A stretch of 64,000 bases of DNA from Streptomyces cellostaticus (GTDB lineage: Bacteria; Actinomycetota; Actinomycetes; Streptomycetales; Streptomycetaceae), in contig NZ_JALLIN010000035.1 of assembly GCF_023630175.1 (NCBI RefSeq), positions 1-64,000 on the forward strand, given 5' to 3'. Numbering within the stretch: the stretch's first letter is position 1; every line of letters begins with the position of its first letter. Position numbers and translations under genes: made by a program. Shown here piece by piece: positions 8,283-16,320 of the stretch. The notes beneath the pieces were generated by a model that searched no databases, was not told the origin of the DNA, and saw nothing but the letters and a program-made list of their open reading frames with translations.

Positions 8283-8298
8283 CTGAGCGGTCGCTTAG
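8283..8298. promoter_or_regulatory. Near-perfect operator-like palindrome overlapping a -10 box
   Basis: CTGAGCG-GT-CGCTTAG is a 16-bp inverted repeat with one mismatch. It overlaps a TAGTAT -10-like hexamer (8296-8301) that precedes the thioesterase gene. Position and symmetry suggest a TetR-type repressor site. A related motif lies upstream of the acyl-CoA dehydrogenase (28385-28400). Confidence 0.5.
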
Positions 8299-8346
8299 TA
8301 TGGAGGGGTCCCTGTCGTCCCCGTCCCCTCGCCCAGGAGCACCTCC

Positions 8347-8805
8347 GTGACCGCCGAAGCCCCGATAGCCCCCGCCGTCGCCCACGGCCGGCTGATCCCC
8401 GTCACCGTCCACGTCGACGACCTGGACGCGCTCGGGCTGCTGCACAACGCCCGCTACCCGCTGATGGTCGAGCGCGCCTGGACCGAACTGTGGAACGAGC
8501 ACGGCGTCGGCTTCGACGGCGACTGGCACGCCGCCGGTGACGCCTGCAACGCCGTCCGCGAACTGAGCATCGGCTACGAGGCGCCGGTGACCCGGCCGGG
8601 CAGCTACGCCGTCCACCTCTGGCTGGAGCGGCTCGGCACGACGGGCCTCACCTACGGCTTCCGCTTCTGCTCGGCCGACGGCGCGCAGACCTACGCGCGC
8701 GGCACCCGGGTCCTGGTCCGGCTGGACGCGACGACGCTGCGCCCGGCGCCGTGGAGCGAGGCCTTCAGGGCCGTGGGCCGGGAACTTCTGCGACCCGCGG
8801 ACTGA
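8347..8805 (+). CDS. Acyl-CoA thioesterase, hotdog fold (4HBT)
   Basis: A 152-residue hotdog-fold thioesterase. The HVDDLDALGLLHNARYPLMVERAWTELW segment carries the Asp/His pattern of the 4HBT YbgC/FadM class, and ELSIGYEAPVTRPGSYAVHLWLERLG is the following beta-sheet. It would hydrolyse acyl-CoA or acyl-ACP thioesters in the cytoplasm. The GTG start has AGGAG about 7 nt upstream. Its 3' end overlaps the convergent MFS gene by 41 nt. The palindrome upstream suggests lipid- or ligand-responsive control. Confidence 0.85.
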   Translation: MTAEAPIAPAVAHGRLIPVTVHVDDLDALGLLHNARYPLMVERAWTELWNEHGVGFDGDWHAAGDACNAVRELSIGYEAPVTRPGSYAVHLWLERLGTTGLTYGFRFCSADGAQTYARGTRVLVRLDATTLRPAPWSEAFRAVGRELLRPAD

Positions 8806-9979
8806 CCCCGGTGCGGCCGCCGTGCTCCGCGGTGCGCAGCACTCCCGCGAACGCCGCGAGACCGCAGGCCAGGACGGTCACCACGCAGAACGACACCACC
8901 AGGCTGGTCGCCTGCGCCACCCCGCCGATCAGGCCGGGCGCGATCAGCCCCGAGGTGTACGTGATGGTCGCCACCCCCGCGATGGCCTGACCGGGGTGGG
9001 GGCCGGCGTGCCCGGCCGCCGCGAAGCACAGCGGTACGACCACGGCTATGCCGAGCCCCATCAGGGCGAACCCCGCCATCGCCGGGGCCGGTCGCCCGGC
9101 GAGCACGATCAGCACGCCGCCGAACCCGGCGAGCACCCCGCCGGCCCGCACGGTGCGAACCGCCCCGAAGCGGTTCACCACCGTGTCCCCGGCGATCCGG
9201 GCCACCGCCATGGTCAGCATGAACCCGGTCGTGCAGGCGGCCGCGACCCCGGCCGAGCCGTCCAGCCGGTCCCGCAGGAACACCGCCGACCAGTCCAGGC
9301 TGGCCCCCTCCGCGAACACCGCGCAGAACCCGACCGCGCCGATGAGCAGCGCCGAGCGGGGCGGCAGCGTGAACCGCGGGGGCGGCTCCTCGTCCTCGGC
9401 GGGATGCACGTCCAGTACGCCCGAGCAGGCCGCCAGGCCCAGCACGGTGAGGACGGCCGCGGCCAGCGCGAAGTGCAGCCGCGCGTCGGCGCCCAGGTGG
9501 GCGGCCAGCGTGCCGGCCGCCGAGCCGATCAGCGCCCCCGCGCTCCACATGCCGTGCAGGCCCGACATGACGGACCTGCCGAGCAGCCGCTCCACCTCGA
9601 CCCCCAGGGCGTTCATCACGACGTCGGCCATGCCCGCGCTCGCGCCGTAGGCGAACATCGCCAGGCACAGCGTGTACATGTTCGGCGCGAGGGACGGCAG
9701 GACCAGCGACAGCGTCCACAGCGCGAGCAGCCCGCGCAGTGCCGTGCGGCTGCCGAGGGAGTGGCTGATGCGGCCCGCCGGCGGCATCGCGCAGGAGGCG
9801 CCGAACGCCGTGAAGGCCAGGGCGAAGCCGAGTTGCCCCGCGGTCAGCGAGGCATGTTCCTGCACCCAGGGCACCCGGGTGGCGAAGGAGCCGGTCACGG
9901 CGCCGTGCACGGCGAACACGGCCGCGACGGCGTACCGGGCGCGCCGCACGTCGTCACCTGCACCGCTCACGTCACCCAT
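8765..9979 (-). CDS. MFS transporter
   Basis: A 404-residue, 12-helix major facilitator protein. The N-terminal VFAVHGAVTGSFATRVPWVQEHASLT and the MADVVMNALGVEVE helix resemble the actinobacterial branch of sugar- or drug-type MFS carriers that pair with ROK regulators. The ATG at 9979 is 118 nt from the divergent ROK gene, with a perfect palindrome between them, so it is very likely the regulated target. The substrate is unknown. Confidence 0.87.
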   Translation of the reverse strand: MGDVSGAGDDVRRARYAVAAVFAVHGAVTGSFATRVPWVQEHASLTAGQLGFALAFTAFGASCAMPPAGRISHSLGSRTALRGLLALWTLSLVLPSLAPNMYTLCLAMFAYGASAGMADVVMNALGVEVERLLGRSVMSGLHGMWSAGALIGSAAGTLAAHLGADARLHFALAAAVLTVLGLAACSGVLDVHPAEDEEPPPRFTLPPRSALLIGAVGFCAVFAEGASLDWSAVFLRDRLDGSAGVAAACTTGFMLTMAVARIAGDTVVNRFGAVRTVRAGGVLAGFGGVLIVLAGRPAPAMAGFALMGLGIAVVVPLCFAAAGHAGPHPGQAIAGVATITYTSGLIAPGLIGGVAQATSLVVSFCVVTVLACGLAAFAGVLRTAEHGGRTGVSPRVAEVPGPRP

Positions 9980-10030
9980 GTTCCGGTCCCTCCCCGGTTC
10001 CCCGCGGCGCCGTCACCGCTCCCGCGTAAA

Positions 10031-10053
10031 CTATCAGGGACCCTTCCTGATAG
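10031..10053. promoter_or_regulatory. Perfect inverted repeat, probable ROK operator
   Basis: CTATCAGG-N7-CCTGATAG is a perfect 8+8 bp inverted repeat in the short divergent region between the MFS gene (start 9979) and the ROK regulator (start 10097). It is strikingly AT-rich for its surroundings. The location fits autoregulation and repression of the transporter. Confidence 0.75.
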
Positions 10054-10096
10054 GCAGTGGGCGATTCGGCCGCGCCCGTCTGCGAGGATGCCCGTC

Positions 10097-11311
10097 ATGC
10101 CCGCATCACCGAGCACCGCCCGGGCCATCAACGACCGGCTCGCCCTGCGTCTGCTGCAGCGGGAAGGTCCGCTGACGGCAGGGCAGTTGAAGCAACTGAC
10201 CGGACTGTCCCGGCCCACGGTCGCCGACCTCGTCGAACGGCTCGGCGCCTCCGGTCTGATCACCGTGGTGGGGGAGTCCGGCGAGCAGCGCCGCGGCCCG
10301 AACGCCCGGCTGTACGGCATCGTCGCCGACCGTGCCCACCTGGCCGCGCTCGACGTGCGCACCGAGGGCGTCCTCGTGCTGGTCTCCGACCTGGTGGGGC
10401 ACGTGCTCGCCGAGCGGTCGGTGCCCATCGGCGGGGGCGGTGGGACCGGGTCCGCGGTGGAGCGGGTGGTGGCGGCGGTGGAGCGGACGGCCGAGGCGGC
10501 CGGGGGGCGGCGGCTGCACACCGTCGGGATCGGGGCGCCGGGCCTCGTCGACCCGGCCACCGGCGACCTCCGCGACTCCGGCGGACTGCCGGCCTGGCAC
10601 CGCCGGCTGTCCGCGGCCCTCCAGGAGCGGCTGCCCGGGGCCCGGGTGACCGTGGAGAACGAGACCAACCTGGCCGCCCTGGCCGAGCAGCGCGAGGGTG
10701 CGGCCCGCGACCGGGACACCTTCGTCCTGCTCTGGCTCGGCCACGGCGTCGGCGCCGCGGTCGTCCTGGACGGAGCCCTGCGCCGCGGTGCCTCCGGTGG
10801 CACGGGGGAGATCGGCTTCCTGCCGCTCCCGGGCACCGCGGTCCTGCCGTCGGCGACGGACTGCGACGGCGGCTTCCACTCGCTGGTGGGAGCGGCGGCG
10901 ATCGCCCGGCTGGCCGAGGAGCACGGTCTGCCGGGGGTGGAGCGGGCCGACGGGCCGGGCGTGGCGGTCGCGGTGCGGGCGGCCGTGGCGCGGGTGGCGC
11001 AGCCGCCCGCCGCAGGGTCCGGGACAGGTCCCGCCGAAGGCTTCCTCGACGCCCTGGCCGGTCGGATCGCCATCGGTACCGCCTCCGTCGTCGCCGTCCT
11101 CGACCCGGGCTGCGTGGTCCTCGGCGGGGAGATCGGGCAGGCCGGGGGAGCCGTGCTCGCCGAGCGCGTCGCCGAGCGGCTCCGCCGGATGTCCCCGTTG
11201 GCGACCGAGGTCCGGGCCGGCCGCCTGGGCGGTGGCGCGGTCCTGCGCGGCGCCCTGCTGACGGCCCGGGACCGGGCCCAGGACGAGTTGTTCGCCCCGG
11301 CCGGCCCTTAG
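10097..11311 (+). CDS. ROK-family transcriptional regulator
   Basis: A 404-residue protein. An N-terminal winged helix (residues about 5-65, LLQREGPLTAGQLKQLTGLSRPTVADLVERL) precedes a ROK sugar-kinase-like domain with ENETNLAALAEQR and LWLGHGVGAAVVLDGALRRGASGGTGEIGF. The zinc-binding CxCGxxGC motif of active ROK kinases is degenerate (TDCDGGFHS), which fits a pure regulator. I prefer the ATG at 10097 because GAGG sits 8-9 nt upstream. The ATG at 10088 has no room for one. It probably represses the divergent MFS gene through the palindrome at 10031-10053. Confidence 0.88.
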   Translation: MPASPSTARAINDRLALRLLQREGPLTAGQLKQLTGLSRPTVADLVERLGASGLITVVGESGEQRRGPNARLYGIVADRAHLAALDVRTEGVLVLVSDLVGHVLAERSVPIGGGGGTGSAVERVVAAVERTAEAAGGRRLHTVGIGAPGLVDPATGDLRDSGGLPAWHRRLSAALQERLPGARVTVENETNLAALAEQREGAARDRDTFVLLWLGHGVGAAVVLDGALRRGASGGTGEIGFLPLPGTAVLPSATDCDGGFHSLVGAAAIARLAEEHGLPGVERADGPGVAVAVRAAVARVAQPPAAGSGTGPAEGFLDALAGRIAIGTASVVAVLDPGCVVLGGEIGQAGGAVLAERVAERLRRMSPLATEVRAGRLGGGAVLRGALLTARDRAQDELFAPAGP

Positions 11312-11318
11312 GGCCGCT

Positions 11319-11363
11319 CGTTCGGACCGTGCCGGGCTCGCGGGGCCCGGCACGGTCCGAACG
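11319..11363 (+). terminator. Strong hairpin after the ROK gene
   Basis: A perfect 19-bp stem (11319-11337 with 11345-11363) and a 7-nt loop lie 7 nt after the ROK stop codon. A second, weaker 12-bp hairpin follows at 11478-11511. Confidence 0.8.
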
Positions 11364-11587
11364 AAGGGCGCCGGGGCCCGGCGCCCCGGTCCCGCGGCCA
11401 CCCGGATCGCGCCCGGGTGCTCTCCGTCCCCGCGGCGCCGGGTGCCTCCGCGCGAAGTGCCCCTCGTGCCTCGGGGCGGCGCGGACCCGTCGTGAGCGGC
11501 GGGTCCGCGCCGGACCTCGTCCGGCCTGGCGCGGCCCGGCGGCGGGCAAGGGCCGTCGTCACCACCGCCGGGCCCGCCCGCACCCTA
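11364..11587. other. Gene-free gap downstream of the ROK gene
   Basis: No credible gene is seen here: short ORFs are arginine/proline shadows without ribosome binding sites. The stretch holds a 12-bp-stem hairpin (11478-11489 with 11500-11511) and leads into the tandem regulatory boxes at 11588-11625. Confidence 0.6.
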
Positions 11588-11625
11588 AAAGGACTAGACC
11601 AGTAGGGTCAATGGTCCGGACCAAT
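11588..11625. promoter_or_regulatory. Tandem DasR/chitinase-promoter-like boxes without a following gene
   Basis: Two 12-bp boxes, AGGACTAGACCA (11590-11601) and TGGTCCGGACCA (11612-11623, a perfect palindrome), lie 22 bp apart. They resemble the DasR recognition sequence (TGGTCTAGACCA-type) and the repeated boxes of Streptomyces chitinase promoters. Nearly the same tandem occurs at 28314-28346. No chitinase or sugar gene follows: the next element is the FMN riboswitch. The site may be a relic of a deleted gene, or may act on a neighbour. Confidence 0.55.
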
Positions 11626-11729
11626 ATGTCGCCGACGGGTGCCCGGGCGGGCGGCCTGTGAGTCACTCCACATCATTCACCCGCATGGACCCGTGCCGGT
11701 CGTGGCACACTGACCCTGTACCAGAAGCA

Positions 11730-11856
11730 GCGCACTCCGGGGTCGGTGAAAGTCCGAACCGGCGGTTACAGTCCGCGACCCGGTCGCTTCCAGCGGCCGG
11801 TTGACCAGGTGAAATTCCTGGACCGACGGTTAAAGTCCGGATGGGAGGCAGTGCGC
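11730..11856 (+). ncRNA. FMN riboswitch (RFN element)
   Basis: The aptamer is closed by a 7-bp P1 helix (GCGCACT at 11730-11736 with AGTGCGC at 11850-11856). It contains the RFN consensus pieces in order: GGGGTCGGTGAAAGTCCGA, ACCGGCGGTTACAGTCCGCGA, the GGTGAAATTCC segment, GACCGACGGTTAAAGTCC and GGATGGGAGGCAGTGCGC. It precedes ribE by 160 nt. FMN binding is expected to lower expression of the riboflavin operon. The expression platform lies in 11857-12015. Confidence 0.95.
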
Positions 11857-12015
11857 GGCGGGCGGGCATGTTCTCATGCGCGTCGCCGTATCTGGACGCG
11901 TCCGCAGCTGGACGGGTCCCTGTTCGGCGTCGCCCCGGAGCTGTCCTCCCGTTCATTCTGTCGTCCTCGACAGGCCCCGGAGTCCGTGCCCCCATGAGGC
12001 AGGAGGACCCGGGAA

Positions 12016-12621
12016 GTGTTCACCGGAATCGTCGAAGAGCTGGGTGAGGTCACCGCCGTCGAGAATCTCGGCGACGCCTCCCGTTTCCGGCTCCGCGGCC
12101 CCGTCGTGACCGAGGGCGCGCAGCACGGCGACTCCATCGCCGTGAACGGGGTCTGTCTCACCGTCGTCGACCACGAGGGCGACGAGTTCACCGCCGACGT
12201 CATGGCCGAGACGCTGGACCGCTCCAGCCTGGGCGCGCTCGGTGTCGGCTCCCGCGTCAACCTCGAGCGCCCCACCGCGGTGGGCGCGCGCCTCGGCGGG
12301 CACATCGTGCAGGGGCACGTGGACGGCACCGGGCGGGTCCTGGAGCGCAAGCCGTCCGACAACTGGGAGATCGTGAAGGTCTCGCTGCCCGCCGACCTCG
12401 CCCGCTACGTCGTGGAGAAGGGCTCCATCACCGTCGACGGCATCAGCCTCACCGTCGTCGACGCGGGCGCCGACCACTTCACGGTGAGCCTCATCCCGAC
12501 CACCCTCGCCCTGACGACGCTCGGCCACAAGCAGCCCGGCGACCCGGTCAACCTCGAGGTCGACGTCATCGCCAAGTACGTGGAGCGGCTGCTCGCGGCC
12601 GGACGGGGGGACGGCAAGTGA
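12016..12621 (+). CDS. ribE: Riboflavin synthase, alpha subunit
   Basis: A 201-residue protein with two homologous lumazine-binding domains. The first starts MFTGIVEELG and has AVNGVCLTVV. The second contains VEKGSITVDGISLTVV and SLIPTTLALTTLG. It dismutates two 6,7-dimethyl-8-ribityllumazine molecules into riboflavin, the last step of the pathway. It is the first gene after the FMN riboswitch, with a GTG start. It overlaps ribM by 4 nt (GTGA), so the operon is translationally coupled. Confidence 0.95.
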   Translation: MFTGIVEELGEVTAVENLGDASRFRLRGPVVTEGAQHGDSIAVNGVCLTVVDHEGDEFTADVMAETLDRSSLGALGVGSRVNLERPTAVGARLGGHIVQGHVDGTGRVLERKPSDNWEIVKVSLPADLARYVVEKGSITVDGISLTVVDAGADHFTVSLIPTTLALTTLGHKQPGDPVNLEVDVIAKYVERLLAAGRGDGK

Positions 12622-13259
12622 ACTGGATGAACTCCGAGGCCTTCACCCTCCTCGGCCAGCACATCATCTGGTCCGACATGACCGGCAACCTCCTCGGCCT
12701 CATCGCCCTGGCCCTCGGCTGGCGCCGCTCGCTGTGGACCTGGCCCGTGCAGTTCCTGTCCGGCCTGGTCCTCTTCGGGGCCTTCTACGGCCACCTGGCC
12801 GGCAGCGCCGGCAAGCAGGCCGTCGTCATGGCGGTCGCGCTGTACGGCTGGTGGCAGTGGCAGCGCGGCAGGGACCGGGCCTCGGACGGGCACATCGCAC
12901 CCCGGTTCGCGAGCTGGACCGAGCGCGCGGCGATACTCGCCGCCGCCGCTGCCGGCACCGTCGCCGTCGCTCTGCTCTTCAAGGCCCACCCGAACCTCTC
13001 CTGGGACCCCTGGCCGGACGCCTACATCTTCGTCGGCACCATCGCCGCCATGTACGCCCAGGCCAGGGGCATGGTCGAGTTCTGGATCGCCTGGCTGCTC
13101 GTCGACCTCGTCGGCGTGCCCCTCAACTTCGCCAACGGCTACGCCTTCTCCGGCTTCGTCTACGTCATCTACGGCGCGCTCGTCCTGTGGGGCATGCGCG
13201 ACTGGTGGCTGCGCTCCCGCGAGGGCGCGCGGCCCGTTCTGGAAGGAGCGCCGGCATGA
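12618..13259 (+). CDS. ribM: PnuC-family transporter, probably riboflavin (RibM)
   Basis: A 213-residue integral membrane protein of the PnuC fold with about 7 hydrophobic helices. Family features are GNLLGLIALALGWRRSLWTWPVQFLSGLVLFGAFY, ALYGWWQW and the C-terminal WLLVDLVGVPLNFANGYAFSGFVYVIYGALVLWGMRDW. In actinobacteria PnuC-like proteins encoded under FMN riboswitches import riboflavin rather than nicotinamide riboside. The position inside the rib operon, with 4-nt overlaps on both sides, supports that assignment. Confidence 0.85.
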   Translation: MNWMNSEAFTLLGQHIIWSDMTGNLLGLIALALGWRRSLWTWPVQFLSGLVLFGAFYGHLAGSAGKQAVVMAVALYGWWQWQRGRDRASDGHIAPRFASWTERAAILAAAAAGTVAVALLFKAHPNLSWDPWPDAYIFVGTIAAMYAQARGMVEFWIAWLLVDLVGVPLNFANGYAFSGFVYVIYGALVLWGMRDWWLRSREGARPVLEGAPA

Positions 13260-14569
13260 CCTCGGCACCTCTGCTCCGCAGCACCGAACGCATCGAGGAA
13301 TTCGGGCTCGACCCCGTCGAGCAGGCCATCGCCGACATCGCGGCCGGCCGCCCGATCGTGGTCGTCGACGACGAGGACCGGGAGAACGAGGGCGACCTCG
13401 TCGTCGCCGCCGAGAAGGCAACTCCCGAGATCGTCGCCTTCATGATGAGCGAGTGCCGGGGCCTGATCTGCGCCCCCATGGAGGGCTCCGAACTGGACCG
13501 GCTGCGGCTGCCGCAGATGGTCGAGGACAACACCGAGTCGATGAGGACCGCCTTCACCGTCTCCGTGGACGCCTCCGCCGCGCACGGCGTGAGCACCGGC
13601 ATCTCGGCCGCCGATCGGGCCACCACGCTCCAACTCCTGGCGAGCGGCACCGCCGAGCCCACCGACCTGGTCCGCCCCGGCCATGTCTTCCCGCTGCGCG
13701 CCAGGCCGGGCGGTGTACTGACCCGCAACGGCCACACCGAGGCCGCCGTGGACCTCGCCCGGCTCGCCGGCCTGCGTCCGGCCGGCGCCATCGTGGAGAT
13801 CGCCGGCGAGGACGGCCGGATGCTGCGGCTGCCCGAACTGATCCCGTTCGCCCGCAAGCACGGTCTGACGATCATCTCCATCGAGGACCTGATCGCCTAC
13901 CGCCGCGACAGCGAGCCCACCGTCCGCCGCGAGGCCGAGACCCGCCTGCCCACCAGGCACGGCACCTTCACCGCCTACGGCTACCGCTCCACCGTCGACG
14001 GCGTCGAGCACGTCGCCCTCGTGCACGGCGACATCGGCGACGGCGAGGACGTCCTGGTCCGCGTCCACTCCGAATGCCTCACCGGCGACGTCTTCGCCTC
14101 CCTGCGCTGCGACTGCGGGCCCCAGCTCGACGCCGCCATGGAACGCATCCAGGCCGAGGGCCGGGGAGTCGTCGTCTACCTGCGCGGCCACGAGGGGCGC
14201 GGCATCGGCCTGCTGTCCAAGCTGCGCGCCTACCAACTGCAGGAGCAGGGGCACGACACCCTCGACGCCAACCTCGAACTCGGCCTGCCCGCCGACGCCC
14301 GCGACTACGGCGCCGGCGCGCGGATCCTCGCCGACCTCGGCGTGCGCGGCGTCCGCCTGATGACCAACAACCCGGACAAGACCGACGCGCTGCTGCGCCA
14401 CGGCCTGGAGGTCACCGGCCGCGAGCCGATGCCCGTCCAGGCGGGCGAGCACAACCTCCGGTACCTGCGCACCAAGCGGGACCGGATGGGACACGACCTG
14501 CCCTGGCTGGACACGCCGGCCGTGGCCGCCTCCGCGGCCTCGCCCGCGTCCACCTGCGGCAACCAGTAA
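13256..14569 (+). CDS. ribBA: Bifunctional 3,4-DHBP synthase / GTP cyclohydrolase II
   Basis: A 437-residue fusion. Residues about 20-215 form DHBP synthase (acidic loop DDEDRENEGDL, HGVSTGISAADRATT, RPGHVFPLRA). Residues about 225-415 form GTP cyclohydrolase II, with the zinc-binding cysteines in HSECLTGDVFASLRCDCG and the GRGIGLLSKLRAYQLQ active-site segment. It supplies both branches of riboflavin synthesis, from ribulose 5-phosphate and from GTP. The ATG at 13256 overlaps the ribM stop (ATGA). Confidence 0.95.
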   Translation: MTSAPLLRSTERIEEFGLDPVEQAIADIAAGRPIVVVDDEDRENEGDLVVAAEKATPEIVAFMMSECRGLICAPMEGSELDRLRLPQMVEDNTESMRTAFTVSVDASAAHGVSTGISAADRATTLQLLASGTAEPTDLVRPGHVFPLRARPGGVLTRNGHTEAAVDLARLAGLRPAGAIVEIAGEDGRMLRLPELIPFARKHGLTIISIEDLIAYRRDSEPTVRREAETRLPTRHGTFTAYGYRSTVDGVEHVALVHGDIGDGEDVLVRVHSECLTGDVFASLRCDCGPQLDAAMERIQAEGRGVVVYLRGHEGRGIGLLSKLRAYQLQEQGHDTLDANLELGLPADARDYGAGARILADLGVRGVRLMTNNPDKTDALLRHGLEVTGREPMPVQAGEHNLRYLRTKRDRMGHDLPWLDTPAVAASAASPASTCGNQ

Positions 14570-14591
14570 GAGAACAGCACTGAGGAGAGAT

Positions 14592-15077
14592 GTGAGCGGC
14601 AAGGGTGCACCGGAGCTGTCCGTACGGGGCGCGAGCGATCTCAGGGTCGCCGTCATCGCGGCCCAGTGGCACGACGAGGTGATGGACGGTCTGGTGAACG
14701 GCGCCCTGCGCGCCCTGCACGACCTCGGGATCGACGAGCCGACCCTGATCAGGGTCCCGGGCAGCTTCGAGCTCCCGGTCGCCGCCAAGGCCCTCGCGGG
14801 CCGCGGCTACGACGCGGTGGTCGCCCTCGGCGTCGTCATCCGCGGCGGAACCCCCCACTTCGACTATGTGTGCCAGGGGGTCACCCAGGGCCTCACCCAG
14901 GTCTCCGTCGAGACCGGCGTGCCGGTCGGCTTCGGCGTGCTCACCTGCGACACCGAGGAGCAGGCCCTGGACCGGGCCGGTATCGAGGGCTCCAGCGAGG
15001 ACAAGGGGCACGAGGCCGTCACCGCGGCGGTCGCCACCGCGGTCACGCTCCGCTCGGTATCCGAACCCTGGCACTGA
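14592..15077 (+). CDS. ribH: 6,7-dimethyl-8-ribityllumazine synthase
   Basis: A 161-residue lumazine synthase. Diagnostic parts are the AAQWHDEVMDGLVNGAL substrate loop, RVPGSFELPVAAKALAGRGYDAVVALGVVIRGGTPHFDYV with the catalytic His, and PVGFGVLTCDTEEQALDRAG. It condenses the pyrimidine from GTP with DHBP in a multimeric capsid-like assembly. The GTG start lies 22 nt after ribBA, making it the fourth rib gene of the riboswitch operon. Confidence 0.95.
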   Translation: MSGKGAPELSVRGASDLRVAVIAAQWHDEVMDGLVNGALRALHDLGIDEPTLIRVPGSFELPVAAKALAGRGYDAVVALGVVIRGGTPHFDYVCQGVTQGLTQVSVETGVPVGFGVLTCDTEEQALDRAGIEGSSEDKGHEAVTAAVATAVTLRSVSEPWH

Positions 15078-15111
15078 GCAGCCGCCCGTACCGCGTAGGG
15101 TGGGCACCACC

Positions 15112-15384
15112 ATGTCCAAGAAGACTTTCGAGGAGCTCTTCACCGAGCTCCAGCACAAGGCCGCCCAGGGCGATCCCGCCACTTCCCGCACCGCAGAGCT
15201 GGTCGGCAAGGGGGTCCATGCCATCGGCAAGAAGGTCGTCGAGGAGGCCGCCGAGGTCTGGATGGCCGCCGAGTACGAGGGCAAGGAAGCGGCGGCCGAG
15301 GAGATCTCGCAGCTCCTCTACCACGTCCAGGTGATGATGGTGGCCCGCGGCATCTCCCTGGACGACGTCTACGCCCACCTCTGA
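15112..15384 (+). CDS. hisE: Phosphoribosyl-ATP pyrophosphohydrolase
   Basis: A 90-residue all-alpha NTP pyrophosphohydrolase. FEELFTELQHKAAQGDPATSRTAELV, KKVVEEAAEVWMAAEYEGKEAAAEEISQLLYHVQVMMVARG contains the EExxE...ExxD-type metal-binding helix pattern of HisE. It performs the second step of histidine biosynthesis. It starts 34 nt after ribH and 72 nt before hisG, away from the main his operon. This rib-his adjacency is common in Streptomyces. Confidence 0.95.
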   Translation: MSKKTFEELFTELQHKAAQGDPATSRTAELVGKGVHAIGKKVVEEAAEVWMAAEYEGKEAAAEEISQLLYHVQVMMVARGISLDDVYAHL

Positions 15385-15456
15385 GCCGTGCCCGCTCGCG
15401 GCCCCGCTCCCCTCGCACACACCTGAACGCACCTGAACGCAAAGGAAGCCGACCAC

Positions 15457-16305
15457 ATGCTGCGCATCGCCGTCCCCAACAAGGGTTCCCTGTCCGGCCC
15501 TGCGGCGGACATGCTGCATGAGGCCGGCTACCAGCAGCGCCGGGAGTCCAAGGAACTGCGGGTCGTCGACCCGGTGAACGAGGTCGAGTTCTTCTACCTC
15601 CGTCCCCGTGACATCGCGATCTACGTGTCCTCCGGCCGGCTCGACATCGGCATCACGGGGCGCGACCTGCTGGTCGACTCCGGCGCTGACGCCGAGGAGA
15701 TCCTGCCGCTCGGGTTCGCCCGCTCCACGTTCCGCTTCGCCGCCCGGCCCGGCACCGCGACGGGCGTGGCGGACCTCAAGGGCCGGACGGTCGCCACCTC
15801 CTACGAGGGCATCGTCGCCGGGCACCTCGCCGACAGCGGCGTCGACGCCTCCGTCGTCCACCTGGACGGCGCCGTCGAGACCGCCATCGAGCTGGGCGTC
15901 GCCGAGGTCATCGCCGACGTCGTGGAGACCGGGACCAGCCTGCGCAACGCGGGGCTGGAGGTCTTCGGCGAGCCCATCATGAAGTCCGAGGCCGTCGTCA
16001 TCCGCCGTACCGGCGCCGACGGCGAGGAGCCCAAGGTCCAGCAGTTCCTGCGCCGCCTCCAGGGCGTCCTGGTCGCCCGGACGTACGTCATGATGGACTA
16101 CGACTGCCGCGTCGAGCAGCTCGAGAAGGCCGTCGCGCTCACCCCCGGCCTGGAGTCGCCGACGGTCTCCCCGCTGCACAACGAGGGCTGGGTCGCCGTC
16201 CGCGCCATGGTCCCCGCCAAGGAGGCCCAGCGGATCATGGACGATCTCTACGAGATCGGCGCCCGCGCCATCCTGACCACGGCCATCCACGCCTGCCGCC
16301 TCTGA
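15457..16305 (+). CDS. hisG: ATP phosphoribosyltransferase, long form
   Basis: A 282-residue HisG. It opens with MLRIAVPNKGSLS and has the periplasmic-binding-like catalytic domain (YVSSGRLDIGITGRDLLVDSG, then VVETGTSLRNAGLEV, the PRPP/pyrophosphate site). A C-terminal ACT-like domain (from about residue 205, TPGLESPTVSPLHNEGWVAVRAMVP) is typical of the long, histidine-inhibited hexameric form that needs no HisZ. It catalyses the first committed step of histidine synthesis. Confidence 0.95.
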   Translation: MLRIAVPNKGSLSGPAADMLHEAGYQQRRESKELRVVDPVNEVEFFYLRPRDIAIYVSSGRLDIGITGRDLLVDSGADAEEILPLGFARSTFRFAARPGTATGVADLKGRTVATSYEGIVAGHLADSGVDASVVHLDGAVETAIELGVAEVIADVVETGTSLRNAGLEVFGEPIMKSEAVVIRRTGADGEEPKVQQFLRRLQGVLVARTYVMMDYDCRVEQLEKAVALTPGLESPTVSPLHNEGWVAVRAMVPAKEAQRIMDDLYEIGARAILTTAIHACRL

Positions 16306-16320
16306 GGGGTGCGCGAACAG

